Position numbers and translations under genes: made by a program | The notes under the pieces: generated by a model | Database searches by the model: none | What the model saw: the letters and a program-made list of their open reading frames with translations, nothing else | What the model was told of the DNA's origin: nothing | Source of the DNA: Pseudoselenomonas ruminantium | GTDB taxonomy: Bacteria; Bacillota; Negativicutes; Selenomonadales; Selenomonadaceae | Direction: 5' to 3' | Assembly (NCBI GenBank): GCA_015058655.1 | Contig: SVBX01000003.1 | Location: 98,893-162,892 of the forward strand | Length of the DNA: 64,000 nucleotides | In this document: piece by piece, positions 31,219-41,097 of the stretch | How positions within the stretch are numbered: position 1 is the stretch's first letter | Layout: every line of letters starts with the position of its first letter

Positions 31219-32235
31219 ATGAGGAAAGCATTGCTTGCTGCAGTTGCAGCTGCCTTGGTGATCGTATCCATGATGCCGGCCTTGTCGGCGAATGCCCGGA
31301 CGGGGGCAGGAGATGCTCCGGATTATTCCCGGAAGAAGTGCTGGTACCAGATTCCGGATATTACCAAGGAGGTTGACACATTTTACATTTACTCGACGGA
31401 ATATATCGAATCCAGCTTCAGCGAAGGTTCTCCAGATTACGCACCCTTGGATAACCTGGAGATGAAAATGGGGGCGCTGGGCGAATATGTGACGAACGCC
31501 AGCGTATACGAGGACTCCACCAATGTGTTCGTGCCTTACTACCGTCAGGCAGGCTTGCGATTCGCCGGGGAGGTGGCGGAAAGAACCGGGAGCATCGACG
31601 CAGCGATTTCCGGCATTCCCTACGCAGATATAACCGCTGCGCTGGATTGCTATTTCACCAAATACAACCATGGCCGCCCCTTTATCATCGCAGGGCACAG
31701 CCAGGGGTCGGCCATGGTCAAATATGTGCTGAAGAATTACTTCAAGGAGCATCCCGACTACTACAAGCGCATGGTGGCGGCCTATGCCATAGGCTACTCC
31801 GTCACGAAGGAAGACCTCAAGGAGAACCCGCACTTGAAGTTCGCGACCGGCGAATGCGACACGGGGGTCATTGTCAGCTGGAATACCGAAGGCAAGAAAA
31901 ATGTGGAGGAAAACGCCCGCAACAGAGCGCTGCTGCCGGATGCCATCAGCATCAATCCGTTGAGCTGGCGGCTTGACGAAACTTATGCGCCAGCGAGCAA
32001 AAACCTCGGTTCCCTCGTGTTGAACGAAAAAGCCGGCAGGTATGAGATTGCAAATATCGGCGCAGATGCGCAGGTGAACCTCGCCCGCGGCGTGATCGTG
32101 ACGAACGCCAAAGCTGCGCCTATGGCCTTGACCGATTTCTTTGGGCCGCAGAGTTTCCACGACGATGACTACACTTTCTATTACAACAATATCAAGGACA
32201 ATGTAGCCAAGCGCATTGCGGCATATAACGAGTAA
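31219..32235 (+). CDS. Exported DUF3089-type alpha/beta hydrolase
   Basis: 338 residues. Signal peptide (about 1-26, RKALLAAVAAALVIVSMMPALSA), then a serine-hydrolase fold with nucleophile elbow AGHSQGSAM. DUF3089 proteins resemble lipases/esterases; substrate unknown. A strong aggagg site precedes ATG. The last residues (YNE, stop TAA) are encoded by an IS200/IS605-like element inserted at 32229. Without it the frame would read on for a few codons (YKAKR) to a TGA. The tail change is small and probably tolerated. Confidence 0.83.
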   Translation: MRKALLAAVAAALVIVSMMPALSANARTGAGDAPDYSRKKCWYQIPDITKEVDTFYIYSTEYIESSFSEGSPDYAPLDNLEMKMGALGEYVTNASVYEDSTNVFVPYYRQAGLRFAGEVAERTGSIDAAISGIPYADITAALDCYFTKYNHGRPFIIAGHSQGSAMVKYVLKNYFKEHPDYYKRMVAAYAIGYSVTKEDLKENPHLKFATGECDTGVIVSWNTEGKKNVEENARNRALLPDAISINPLSWRLDETYAPASKNLGSLVLNEKAGRYEIANIGADAQVNLARGVIVTNAKAAPMALTDFFGPQSFHDDDYTFYYNNIKDNVAKRIAAYNE

Positions 32236-32364
32236 AAGATGTCCCCTACTTCTATAAGTGGGGGCGGCAAACTACTAACAGGCGGCGAGTTAATATCTCC
32301 CGCCTCGTTGAAAGGCCAAGAGGAAGCTTTGTCTATCGACAAAGCTGGAACAATGGCCTTATAA
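32229..32364 (+). mobile_element. IS200/IS605-like hairpin element (family iii), copy P4
   Basis: 136 bp after TATAA (32224-32228), beginning CGAGTAAAAGATG and ending CCTTATAA. It has all three hairpins, with a CTTTGTC/GACAAAG version of the third, a paired change against the other copies. It overlaps the 3' end of the DUF3089 gene. Confidence 0.8.
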
Positions 32365-32419
32365 AGCGAAGCGCTGAGATTGAGTTTGGGGAACTTTCCT
32401 GCCTTGACGCCCAGAAACG

Positions 32420-32471
32420 AAAAGAGGGGCTGTTGCACAAGTGATGAATCACTCATGCAACAGCCCCTTTT
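32420..32471 (-). terminator. Terminator of metNIQ
   Basis: AAAAGAGGGGCTGTTGCA pairing with TGCAACAGCCCCTTTT; T-rich on both strands. Lies just after metQ. Confidence 0.82.
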
Positions 32472-32486
32472 GGGTGCGTATGCTGT

Positions 32487-33308
32487 TTAGAATGCCGGTA
32501 CTACTGCGCCCTTGTACTTATCCTCGATGAACTTCTTCACTTCGTCGGATTTCAGAGCCTTGATGAGGGCCTGAATCTCCGGGCGGGTTCCGTCACCCTC
32601 GCGGACGGCGATGATGTTCACATAGGGGGAAGTGCTATCCTCCATGAAGAGGGTGTCCTTGGTGGGGTTCAGGTTCACCTGCATAGCGAAGTTGCTGTTG
32701 ATGATGGCTGCATCGACATCCTCCAGGGTGCGGGGCACCTGGGCAGCTTCTACTTCCTGGAACTTGAAGTTCTTGGGGTTCTCGGCCACATCCTGGACGG
32801 TGGCTTTCTCGCCTACGCCGGCCTTGAGCTTCAGGAGCCCAGCTTTCTCAAGGAGCAGCAGGGCGCGGCCGCCGTTGGTGGGGTCGTTGGGGATGGCGAT
32901 GGCAGCGCCGTCCTTCAGTTCCTTCAGGTCTTTGACCTTCTTGGAGTAGATGCCCATGGGTTCGATGTGGACGCCGAAGGCGCTGGCGAGCTTCACATCC
33001 TTATGCTCCTCCATGAAGTTGTCCAGGTAGGGCTTGTGCTGGAAGAAGTTGGCATCCAGCTCCTTGTCATTGAGGGCCAGGTTGGGCTGCACATAGTCGT
33101 TGAATTCCACGATTTCCAGCTTCACGCCGTCCTTTTCCAGCACGGGCTTCACAGCCTCCAGGATCTCCGCATGGGGCACAGCCGTAGCGCCCACCTTCAG
33201 AGTCTTGGCAGCGCTGCTGCTGCCGCCAGCGGTATCCCCGCCGCAGCCGGTGAGCGCCAGGGCCGCAACCGTCAGCCCCGCCAGAAGCGAAAGAACTCTT
33301 TTCTTCAT
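32487..33308 (-). CDS. metQ: Methionine ABC transporter substrate-binding lipoprotein
   Basis: 273 residues. Signal peptide with lipobox LALTGCGG, so a lipid-anchored protein facing the periplasm. The NlpA/MetQ family fold is visible: LKVGATAVPHAEILEAV, DANFFQHKPYLDNF and an AIPNDPTNGGRAL block. It binds D/L-methionine and hands it to MetI. ATG 33308 follows gggagg; the longer frame to 33323 adds only MGGFF. Third gene of a metN-metI-metQ operon. Confidence 0.93.
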   Translation of the reverse strand: MKKRVLSLLAGLTVAALALTGCGGDTAGGSSSAAKTLKVGATAVPHAEILEAVKPVLEKDGVKLEIVEFNDYVQPNLALNDKELDANFFQHKPYLDNFMEEHKDVKLASAFGVHIEPMGIYSKKVKDLKELKDGAAIAIPNDPTNGGRALLLLEKAGLLKLKAGVGEKATVQDVAENPKNFKFQEVEAAQVPRTLEDVDAAIINSNFAMQVNLNPTKDTLFMEDSTSPYVNIIAVREGDGTRPEIQALIKALKSDEVKKFIEDKYKGAVVPAF

Positions 33309-33328
33309 AAAAAAACCTCCCATTCTCC

Positions 33329-33982
33329 TTAACGCTTATCTAACTTCTTAGCCAGGGCACCTCCCAGGAGCTGCACCAACTGGACTAACACAATAAGTAT
33401 GACCACCGTGGCCAGCATGACCTCCGGGCGGAACCTCTGATATCCATAGCGGATAGCCAGGTCGCCAAGGCCGCCGCCGCCGATGGCCCCTGCCATGGCA
33501 GACTCGCCCACCAGGGCAATGATGACCGTGGTGAGCTGGGCCACGATAGAGGGCAAAGACTCAGGTATCAGCACCTTCCAGATGATTTGCGTGGGGCTGG
33601 CGCCCATGGACTGGGCCGCTTCGATGAGGCCGAAGGGCACTTCCTTCAAGCTGGTTTCCACCTGCCGCCCGATGAAGGGAATGCTGGCGATCACCAGGGG
33701 CACCATGGCCGCCGTGGTGCCGATGGCCGAACCCACAATCAGACGGGTGAAAGGTATGATGGCCACCATCAGGATGATGAAGGGAATGGAGCGGACTGCA
33801 TTCACCACCGAGCTCAGGAGCTTGTTGAAGCCGGGCGCGGCCAGGATGCCGCCCTTTTCCGTGGTGTGCAGAAGCACCCCCAGGGGCACGCCGATGATGG
33901 TGGCGATGACCATGGACACGGCTACCATGTAGACTGTCTCCCCCAGTGCTTTAAAGAGCAGCATGATCATGTCTTCTGACAT
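33329..33982 (-). CDS. metI: Methionine ABC transporter permease
   Basis: 217 residues, about five membrane helices with the ABC permease EAA-type loop (FGLIEAAQSMGASPTQIIWKV). Forms the membrane channel with MetN. Start follows ggaggtgat with 6-base spacing and overlaps the end of metN by 32 bases, so translation is coupled. Confidence 0.93.
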   Translation of the reverse strand: MSEDMIMLLFKALGETVYMVAVSMVIATIIGVPLGVLLHTTEKGGILAAPGFNKLLSSVVNAVRSIPFIILMVAIIPFTRLIVGSAIGTTAAMVPLVIASIPFIGRQVETSLKEVPFGLIEAAQSMGASPTQIIWKVLIPESLPSIVAQLTTVIIALVGESAMAGAIGGGGLGDLAIRYGYQRFRPEVMLATVVILIVLVQLVQLLGGALAKKLDKR

Positions 33983-35012
33983 AGCCGATCACCTCCTCTT
34001 TCAAGTCTTTGGAGGCCAGGTATGCCATAGCCGCCTGCACCCTTTCTTTCTTGCCTGTAAGGCCGATGATCATGCGTCCGAAGGGCTGTCCGGAAATCTG
34101 GTCCAGATCCCCGAAGAGCATGGTACATTCCACCTCCGGGAACTGGCGTATCATGCCCGCCAGCACAGGGTCATCTGCACTTTCGCCGATAAAGGTGAGC
34201 CGCAGCAGGAGGTAAGAATCCTCGCTGTATTCCTGCTCTATGGCGCCGCCCCGGAAAGCCACGGGCAGCTCATTGGACAGCAGCACGGAGATGAATTCCC
34301 GGGTGATGGGCTGCTGGGGATTGGTAAAGACCTCCAGCACCGTGCCTTCCTCTGCGATGACTCCCTTGTCGATGACTGCCACCTTGGTGCAGAGTTCCTT
34401 GATGACCTGCATCTCATGGGTGATGACCACCACCGTGAGGTGCAGCTTGGCATTGATGTCACGGATGAGCTCCAGGATGGAGCGGGTAGTCTGGGGGTCG
34501 AGGGCGCTGGTGGCCTCGTCGCAGAGCAGCACCTTCGGGTCAGAGGCCAGCGCCCGGGCGATGCCCACCCGCTGCTTCTGTCCGCCGGAGAGCTGGGAGG
34601 GATACTTGTCAGCCTTGTCCTCAAGGCCCACCAGCTTCAGGAGCGGTGTCACCTTCTCCTTGATTTTCCCTTCCTCTGTGCCGGAAAGGCGCAGGGGGAA
34701 GGCGATGTTGTCGTACACCGTGGCGGAGGACAGCAGGTTGAAGTGCTGGAAAATCATGCCGATATCCTTGCGGGCTTCCCGCAGCTCGGCTGCAGACAGG
34801 GAAAGCATATCCTTCCCGTCCACCATGACAGACCCCGCCGTGGGCCGCTCCAAGAGATTGATGCAGCGCACCAGAGTGGACTTGCCCGCCCCGGAAAGGC
34901 CGATGATGCCGTAGATCTCGCCCTTCCCTATATGCAGGTCGATGCCCTTCAGGGCCGCCACCGGCCCGGAGGGACTGTCGTAGGTTTTCTCGATATGAGA
35001 AAGCTTGATCAT
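33951..35012 (-). CDS. metN: Methionine ABC transporter ATP-binding protein
   Basis: 353 residues. Walker A GLSGAGKSTL, signature LSGGQKQRVGIARAL, Walker B VLLCDEATSALD and an H-loop VVITHEM. The C-terminal ~75 residues are the NIL domain that binds methionine and inhibits transport when the cell is replete. First gene of the operon; aggag precedes ATG. No SAM riboswitch is visible in the short leader, so control is probably by a repressor. Confidence 0.94.
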   Translation of the reverse strand: MIKLSHIEKTYDSPSGPVAALKGIDLHIGKGEIYGIIGLSGAGKSTLVRCINLLERPTAGSVMVDGKDMLSLSAAELREARKDIGMIFQHFNLLSSATVYDNIAFPLRLSGTEEGKIKEKVTPLLKLVGLEDKADKYPSQLSGGQKQRVGIARALASDPKVLLCDEATSALDPQTTRSILELIRDINAKLHLTVVVITHEMQVIKELCTKVAVIDKGVIAEEGTVLEVFTNPQQPITREFISVLLSNELPVAFRGGAIEQEYSEDSYLLLRLTFIGESADDPVLAGMIRQFPEVECTMLFGDLDQISGQPFGRMIIGLTGKKERVQAAMAYLASKDLKEEVIGYVRRHDHAAL

Positions 35013-35054
35013 GTATCATGCTCCTATTATATAGTGATTTAGTAGGTGTTAAAA

Positions 35055-35083
35055 ATCTTAGCACAGGTGAGTTTTACTGTCAA
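35055..35083 (-). promoter_or_regulatory. metNIQ promoter
   Basis: Minus strand: TTGACA (35083-35078), 17-base spacer, TAAGAT (35060-35055) with an extended TGC, about 40 bases before the metN ATG. Confidence 0.75.
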
Positions 35084-35148
35084 TCTGTAAACTTCCTGTA
35101 AATTAACTAAGGATTATTATACAGCTAATGCGAGAGTTTTGCCATACT

Positions 35149-35179
35149 AAAAGCCCCATGTCTTATTCACGGGGCTTTC
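35149..35179. terminator. Terminator upstream of metN region
   Basis: AAAGCCCC...GGGGCTTT hairpin with A/T-rich flanks; part of a longer bidirectional terminator region whose repeat (GGGGCTTTGC) is the target of a mobile element at 35199. Confidence 0.65.
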
Positions 35180-35198
35180 AGTATGTCTGGGGCTTTGC

Positions 35199-35385
35199 CA
35201 ATGTCATTAAGTTAAGCCTTCCCCTTGAGGGGAAGGTGGCAGTCCGAAGGACTGACGGATGAGGTGCGACCTAAAAAGTATAGGCAGATAAACGAGAGAA
35301 CTTTCCACCTCATCCGCCCCTAACGGGGCACCTTCCCCTCAAGGGGAAGGTTTTTGAATCAATGCCGCTTAACTAAATGACATTG
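35199..35385. mobile_element. Element with 17-bp inverted ends (family i), copy b
   Basis: 187 bp, ends CAATGTCATTAAGTTAA and TTAACTAAATGACATTG (one mismatch). Flanked by a 10-bp duplication GGGGCTTTGC (35189-35198, 35386-35395). Inside are CCTTCCCCTTGAGGGGAAGG-type palindromes. Noncoding. Confidence 0.87.
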
Positions 35386-35406
35386 GGGGCTTTGCTGTGT
35401 CGTTTA

Positions 35407-38164
<2,758 letters not shown>

Positions 38165-38178
<14 letters not shown>

Positions 38179-39283
38179 TGATTTCCACTCCCTTCACCAG
38201 CCAGTCCATCTGGTTCAGCAGGCTGTTGGCTGAGATGACCTCCCCTTCCCGGCAGTGTATGAGGCCGTTTTTATCCTCGATGTGGCCGGAAAAGACGGGA
38301 TAGCCCTGGAAGATTTTCTGCTTGGCCCGCAGCGTCAGGGCGGTTTCCCTGGGGCTCAGGTTCCTGGCCAGGTGCAGGTCTATGACCTTGTCCAGCATGC
38401 CCTGCCAGTAGAGATGCCGCTCCTGTTTGTTGGAGCTTTTGCGCAGGAGCTCTGTGTAGATTCTCTGCCAGTCCGTTTCCATGGCGGCCAGGCAGTGGGA
38501 GGGCAGGTTGAAGCCTGCCTGGTGGAAGTCGATGTAGTCCAGCTCCTGGCGCTGGGCCTCGATGGCGGTGTTCTGGGAGGCCAGGAAATAGGTGAGCACA
38601 TCCACCCCGCGGTGACGCAGGAGATAGATGGCTTCTTTTTCTCGCTCCGGGTCTACCCAGTGCTCTGTCCAGCGCACCAGCACCTTGGCCTCGGGCCGCA
38701 CGCTCTGGACTCCCAGGGCGAAGGCGTTGAGGTCACGGCGGGTGTAGGGGGAGGGGAAGGGGGCGATGTAGCCGATGTTCCCTGTCTGGCTGTGCAGGGC
38801 TGCCAGGACCCCTGCTATGTATCTGATCTCGTAGTAGCGGACGGAATAGTTGAAGAGGTCAGTGGACAGGGTGCCGCCGATGGTGTTGTTGTAGAAGTTC
38901 ACCCGGGGATAGCGGTGGGCCATGGCGGACAGTTCGTTGTGGTAGATGGGATTGATGAGTACGATGTGCTTGACGCCCTTCTGCACCAGCTTGTCGGTGA
39001 CATCTGGCAGCTGGCCGCCGGCGATGTTCACATTCTCTTCGATATAGAGGTTGTAGCCCAGGCTGTCGCAGGCAGCCTGCAGGCCGCTGGCCATATCGCT
39101 GGGCCATCCGGGGGACTCCCGGGACATGGTGAGGATGAGTGCAGCCGATTCCTTCTGATTCCTGGCTTCATGCCCGTAGTACTGGATGGAAAGGAAAATG
39201 GCCAGGAAGATGAGCAGGGCCTGTCCCAGGCTGAAGATGACAAAGCGGCGGGAGAGGATGAGTCCCCGTTGGTTCAGTTTCAT
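38165..39283 (-). CDS. Membrane-anchored Bmp/PnrA-like periplasmic binding protein
   Basis: 372 residues. One N-terminal TM anchor (FVIFSLGQALLIFLAIFLSI), no lipobox, then a basic-membrane-protein (Bmp) type binding domain with MSRESPGWPSDMASGL and GNIGYIAPFPSPYTRRDLNAFALG. Such domains bind nucleosides or sugars. No ABC permease is nearby; the protein is cotranscribed with a kinase and an EIIC, so it more likely acts as a ligand sensor feeding the hybrid kinase (inference). Its start overlaps the EIIC stop (4 bases, ATGA). Confidence 0.82.
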
Positions 39284-40608
39284 ATATCCCGCACCTCCTT
39301 GTAGCTTGAATCATCATCGGGATGGAGCAGGTTGAAGACAATGACGAAGGGGGTGTAGATGATGATGTCCACGCTGAGCCAAACCAGCTGCAGCACGGCC
39401 CCCATGATGTCCCCGGTGCCCACGATGCCCCCCAGGAATACGGGAGCTGTGCTGTCGACGGCGTACTTGAACACCGGCACGATGCCGCAGTCGATGGCAA
39501 GATACCCCAGGAGCACATTGGCCATGGGCGCCAGCAGATAGGGGACGAGGAAGAGGGGATTCAGGACGATGGGCAGGGCAAAGAGGAAGGGCTCATTGAC
39601 AGAGAGCAGCAGGGTGGGGAAGCTGTAGGCGGAAATGCTCCTGAGGCGGCTCTGGTTGGAAAAGACCCAGATGGAGATGGCCAGCCCCAGCAGGGAAATG
39701 GAAACCGCATCGAAGAATTCCCGGGTGAAGATATAGCGCCCTCCTTCCAGGGCATTGGCGGCCTGGGCGGGCAGGTAGAAGGCTTCTGCCCAGAAGAAGG
39801 TGAGCCCGTTGCCATTAAGGCCCAGCCACCAGAGCAGGCAGCGGCAGAATTCATAGCACATGGCTACGGCTGGATTCTGGGCAAGCTCCATGGAGAAATT
39901 TTCCTGTATGACAGTGGATAGGGGGGAAAGGTATTTCTCGAAGAGTATCCAGACAAAGACCAGGCTGCAGCACACCAGGATGGTGGCGCCAAGGCTCATG
40001 AAGCGGCTCATGGAGTAGCGAAGCCGCGGGGACAGGCCCACTGCCATGGGAGCGGTGCGCAAGAGGCCTACGCGGCAGAAGTAGCGGAAGGAAAGCACGG
40101 AGACGGTGGAAATGAGCAGGGAGATGAAAAAGCCGCGGCCCTTGAAGTACAGGGAGACGCTCTCCAGGCCATCTTTGAAAATGGCCAGCAGGAATACATA
40201 GCCAGTGAGGGTGCAGAGAATGGAGAGCATCTTGTCCGTGCGCCAGATCCTGGAAAGCTGTCCCGTGAAGATGATGGAGAAGGCCAGGTAGTAGAGGAAG
40301 CTGATGACATTGATGAAGTCAGCGAAATTCATCATCAGCTGGAAGAAGTTGGAATCCCGGTAAGTCTGGCCATGGAGCCCGCCGGAAAGGAAGGTGCCCA
40401 GGCCCAGCCCTTCGTCCGACATGACGGGGCCCAGGGGATTCAGCACCAGGCTCCCTGCCATATTCAGCAGGGCCAGCATGATGATAAGGGGCATCATGAT
40501 GCAGAAGGTCTCCCTCAGGGCCTTCAGATAGGGGATTTTCAGCAGCCTGCGGCTCCAGGGAATGAGATAAGCCTCGAATATTCCCTCCTTGGGACTGGGC
40601 TTTTCCAT
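39280..40608 (-). CDS. Stand-alone PTS EIIC (lactose/cellobiose type) in a sensory operon
   Basis: 442 residues, about ten membrane helices. NEPFLFALPIVLNPLFLVPYL is the hallmark of the lactose/cellobiose EIIC group. There is no EIIB cysteine domain, no EIIA histidine domain, and neither gene lies nearby. The neighbours are signalling genes, so it may bind a sugar as a receptor instead of transporting it, or borrow EIIA/EIIB from elsewhere. Coupled by overlap to the Bmp-like gene downstream. Confidence 0.85.
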   Translation of the reverse strand: MEKPSPKEGIFEAYLIPWSRRLLKIPYLKALRETFCIMMPLIIMLALLNMAGSLVLNPLGPVMSDEGLGLGTFLSGGLHGQTYRDSNFFQLMMNFADFINVISFLYYLAFSIIFTGQLSRIWRTDKMLSILCTLTGYVFLLAIFKDGLESVSLYFKGRGFFISLLISTVSVLSFRYFCRVGLLRTAPMAVGLSPRLRYSMSRFMSLGATILVCCSLVFVWILFEKYLSPLSTVIQENFSMELAQNPAVAMCYEFCRCLLWWLGLNGNGLTFFWAEAFYLPAQAANALEGGRYIFTREFFDAVSISLLGLAISIWVFSNQSRLRSISAYSFPTLLLSVNEPFLFALPIVLNPLFLVPYLLAPMANVLLGYLAIDCGIVPVFKYAVDSTAPVFLGGIVGTGDIMGAVLQLVWLSVDIIIYTPFVIVFNLLHPDDDSSYKEVRDI

Positions 40609-40641
40609 GACGCTCCCCCTCCTTTCCGTTGCTTTTTGGGG

Positions 40642-41082
40642 TCAGAGTCCCAGATTGTCCAGGGCTTTGAAAATATCTTGGATTTCCGGGTCATCGATGG
40701 GCGGCGCCAGATGCTTTTCCACCCGGGAAATGAGGTCATCGGGAGTGAAGGGCTTTTTCACATAGTCCTTCACCTTGAGTTGGGCGGCCCGGACAATGGT
40801 GGTCTTGTCAGCTGCCGCCGTGAGGAAGATTACGAAGATATTCTTCCACCCCGGGTGCTGGCGTATCCTGGTGAGGGTCTGGATGCCGTCCATGCCGGGC
40901 ATGGCGATGTCCAGCAGGATGAGGTCAACCTGCCCATTCCTTTCCTGGAGCTTCTGGAGGCAGGCCTGCCCCGAGTCCGCGGTGACGAACTCGGCTTTTA
41001 TTTTCATTTCCAGGATGGTCTGGGCCATCATGAGATTCATGGGGTCATCGTCGACGATCATTATTACGGGCAGCGTTGCCAT
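40642..41082 (-). CDS. Single-domain response regulator (CheY-like) with short tail
   Basis: 146 residues. Receiver domain with acidic pocket DDDP, phospho-Asp in LILLDIAMPGMDG, Thr in FLTAA and Lys in VKKPF; all active-site residues are kept. A ~20-residue tail follows, with no DNA-binding or output domain. It probably receives phosphate from the hybrid kinase of the operon or acts as a phosphate sink. Confidence 0.92.
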   Translation of the reverse strand: MATLPVIMIVDDDPMNLMMAQTILEMKIKAEFVTADSGQACLQKLQERNGQVDLILLDIAMPGMDGIQTLTRIRQHPGWKNIFVIFLTAAADKTTIVRAAQLKVKDYVKKPFTPDDLISRVEKHLAPPIDDPEIQDIFKALDNLGL

Positions 41083-41097
41083 ATGAATTCCTCCTTA

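Noticed and set aside
35013..35060. SAM riboswitch or T-box in front of metNIQ
   Set aside because: The leader between promoter and metN start is only ~40 bases and shows no such structure.
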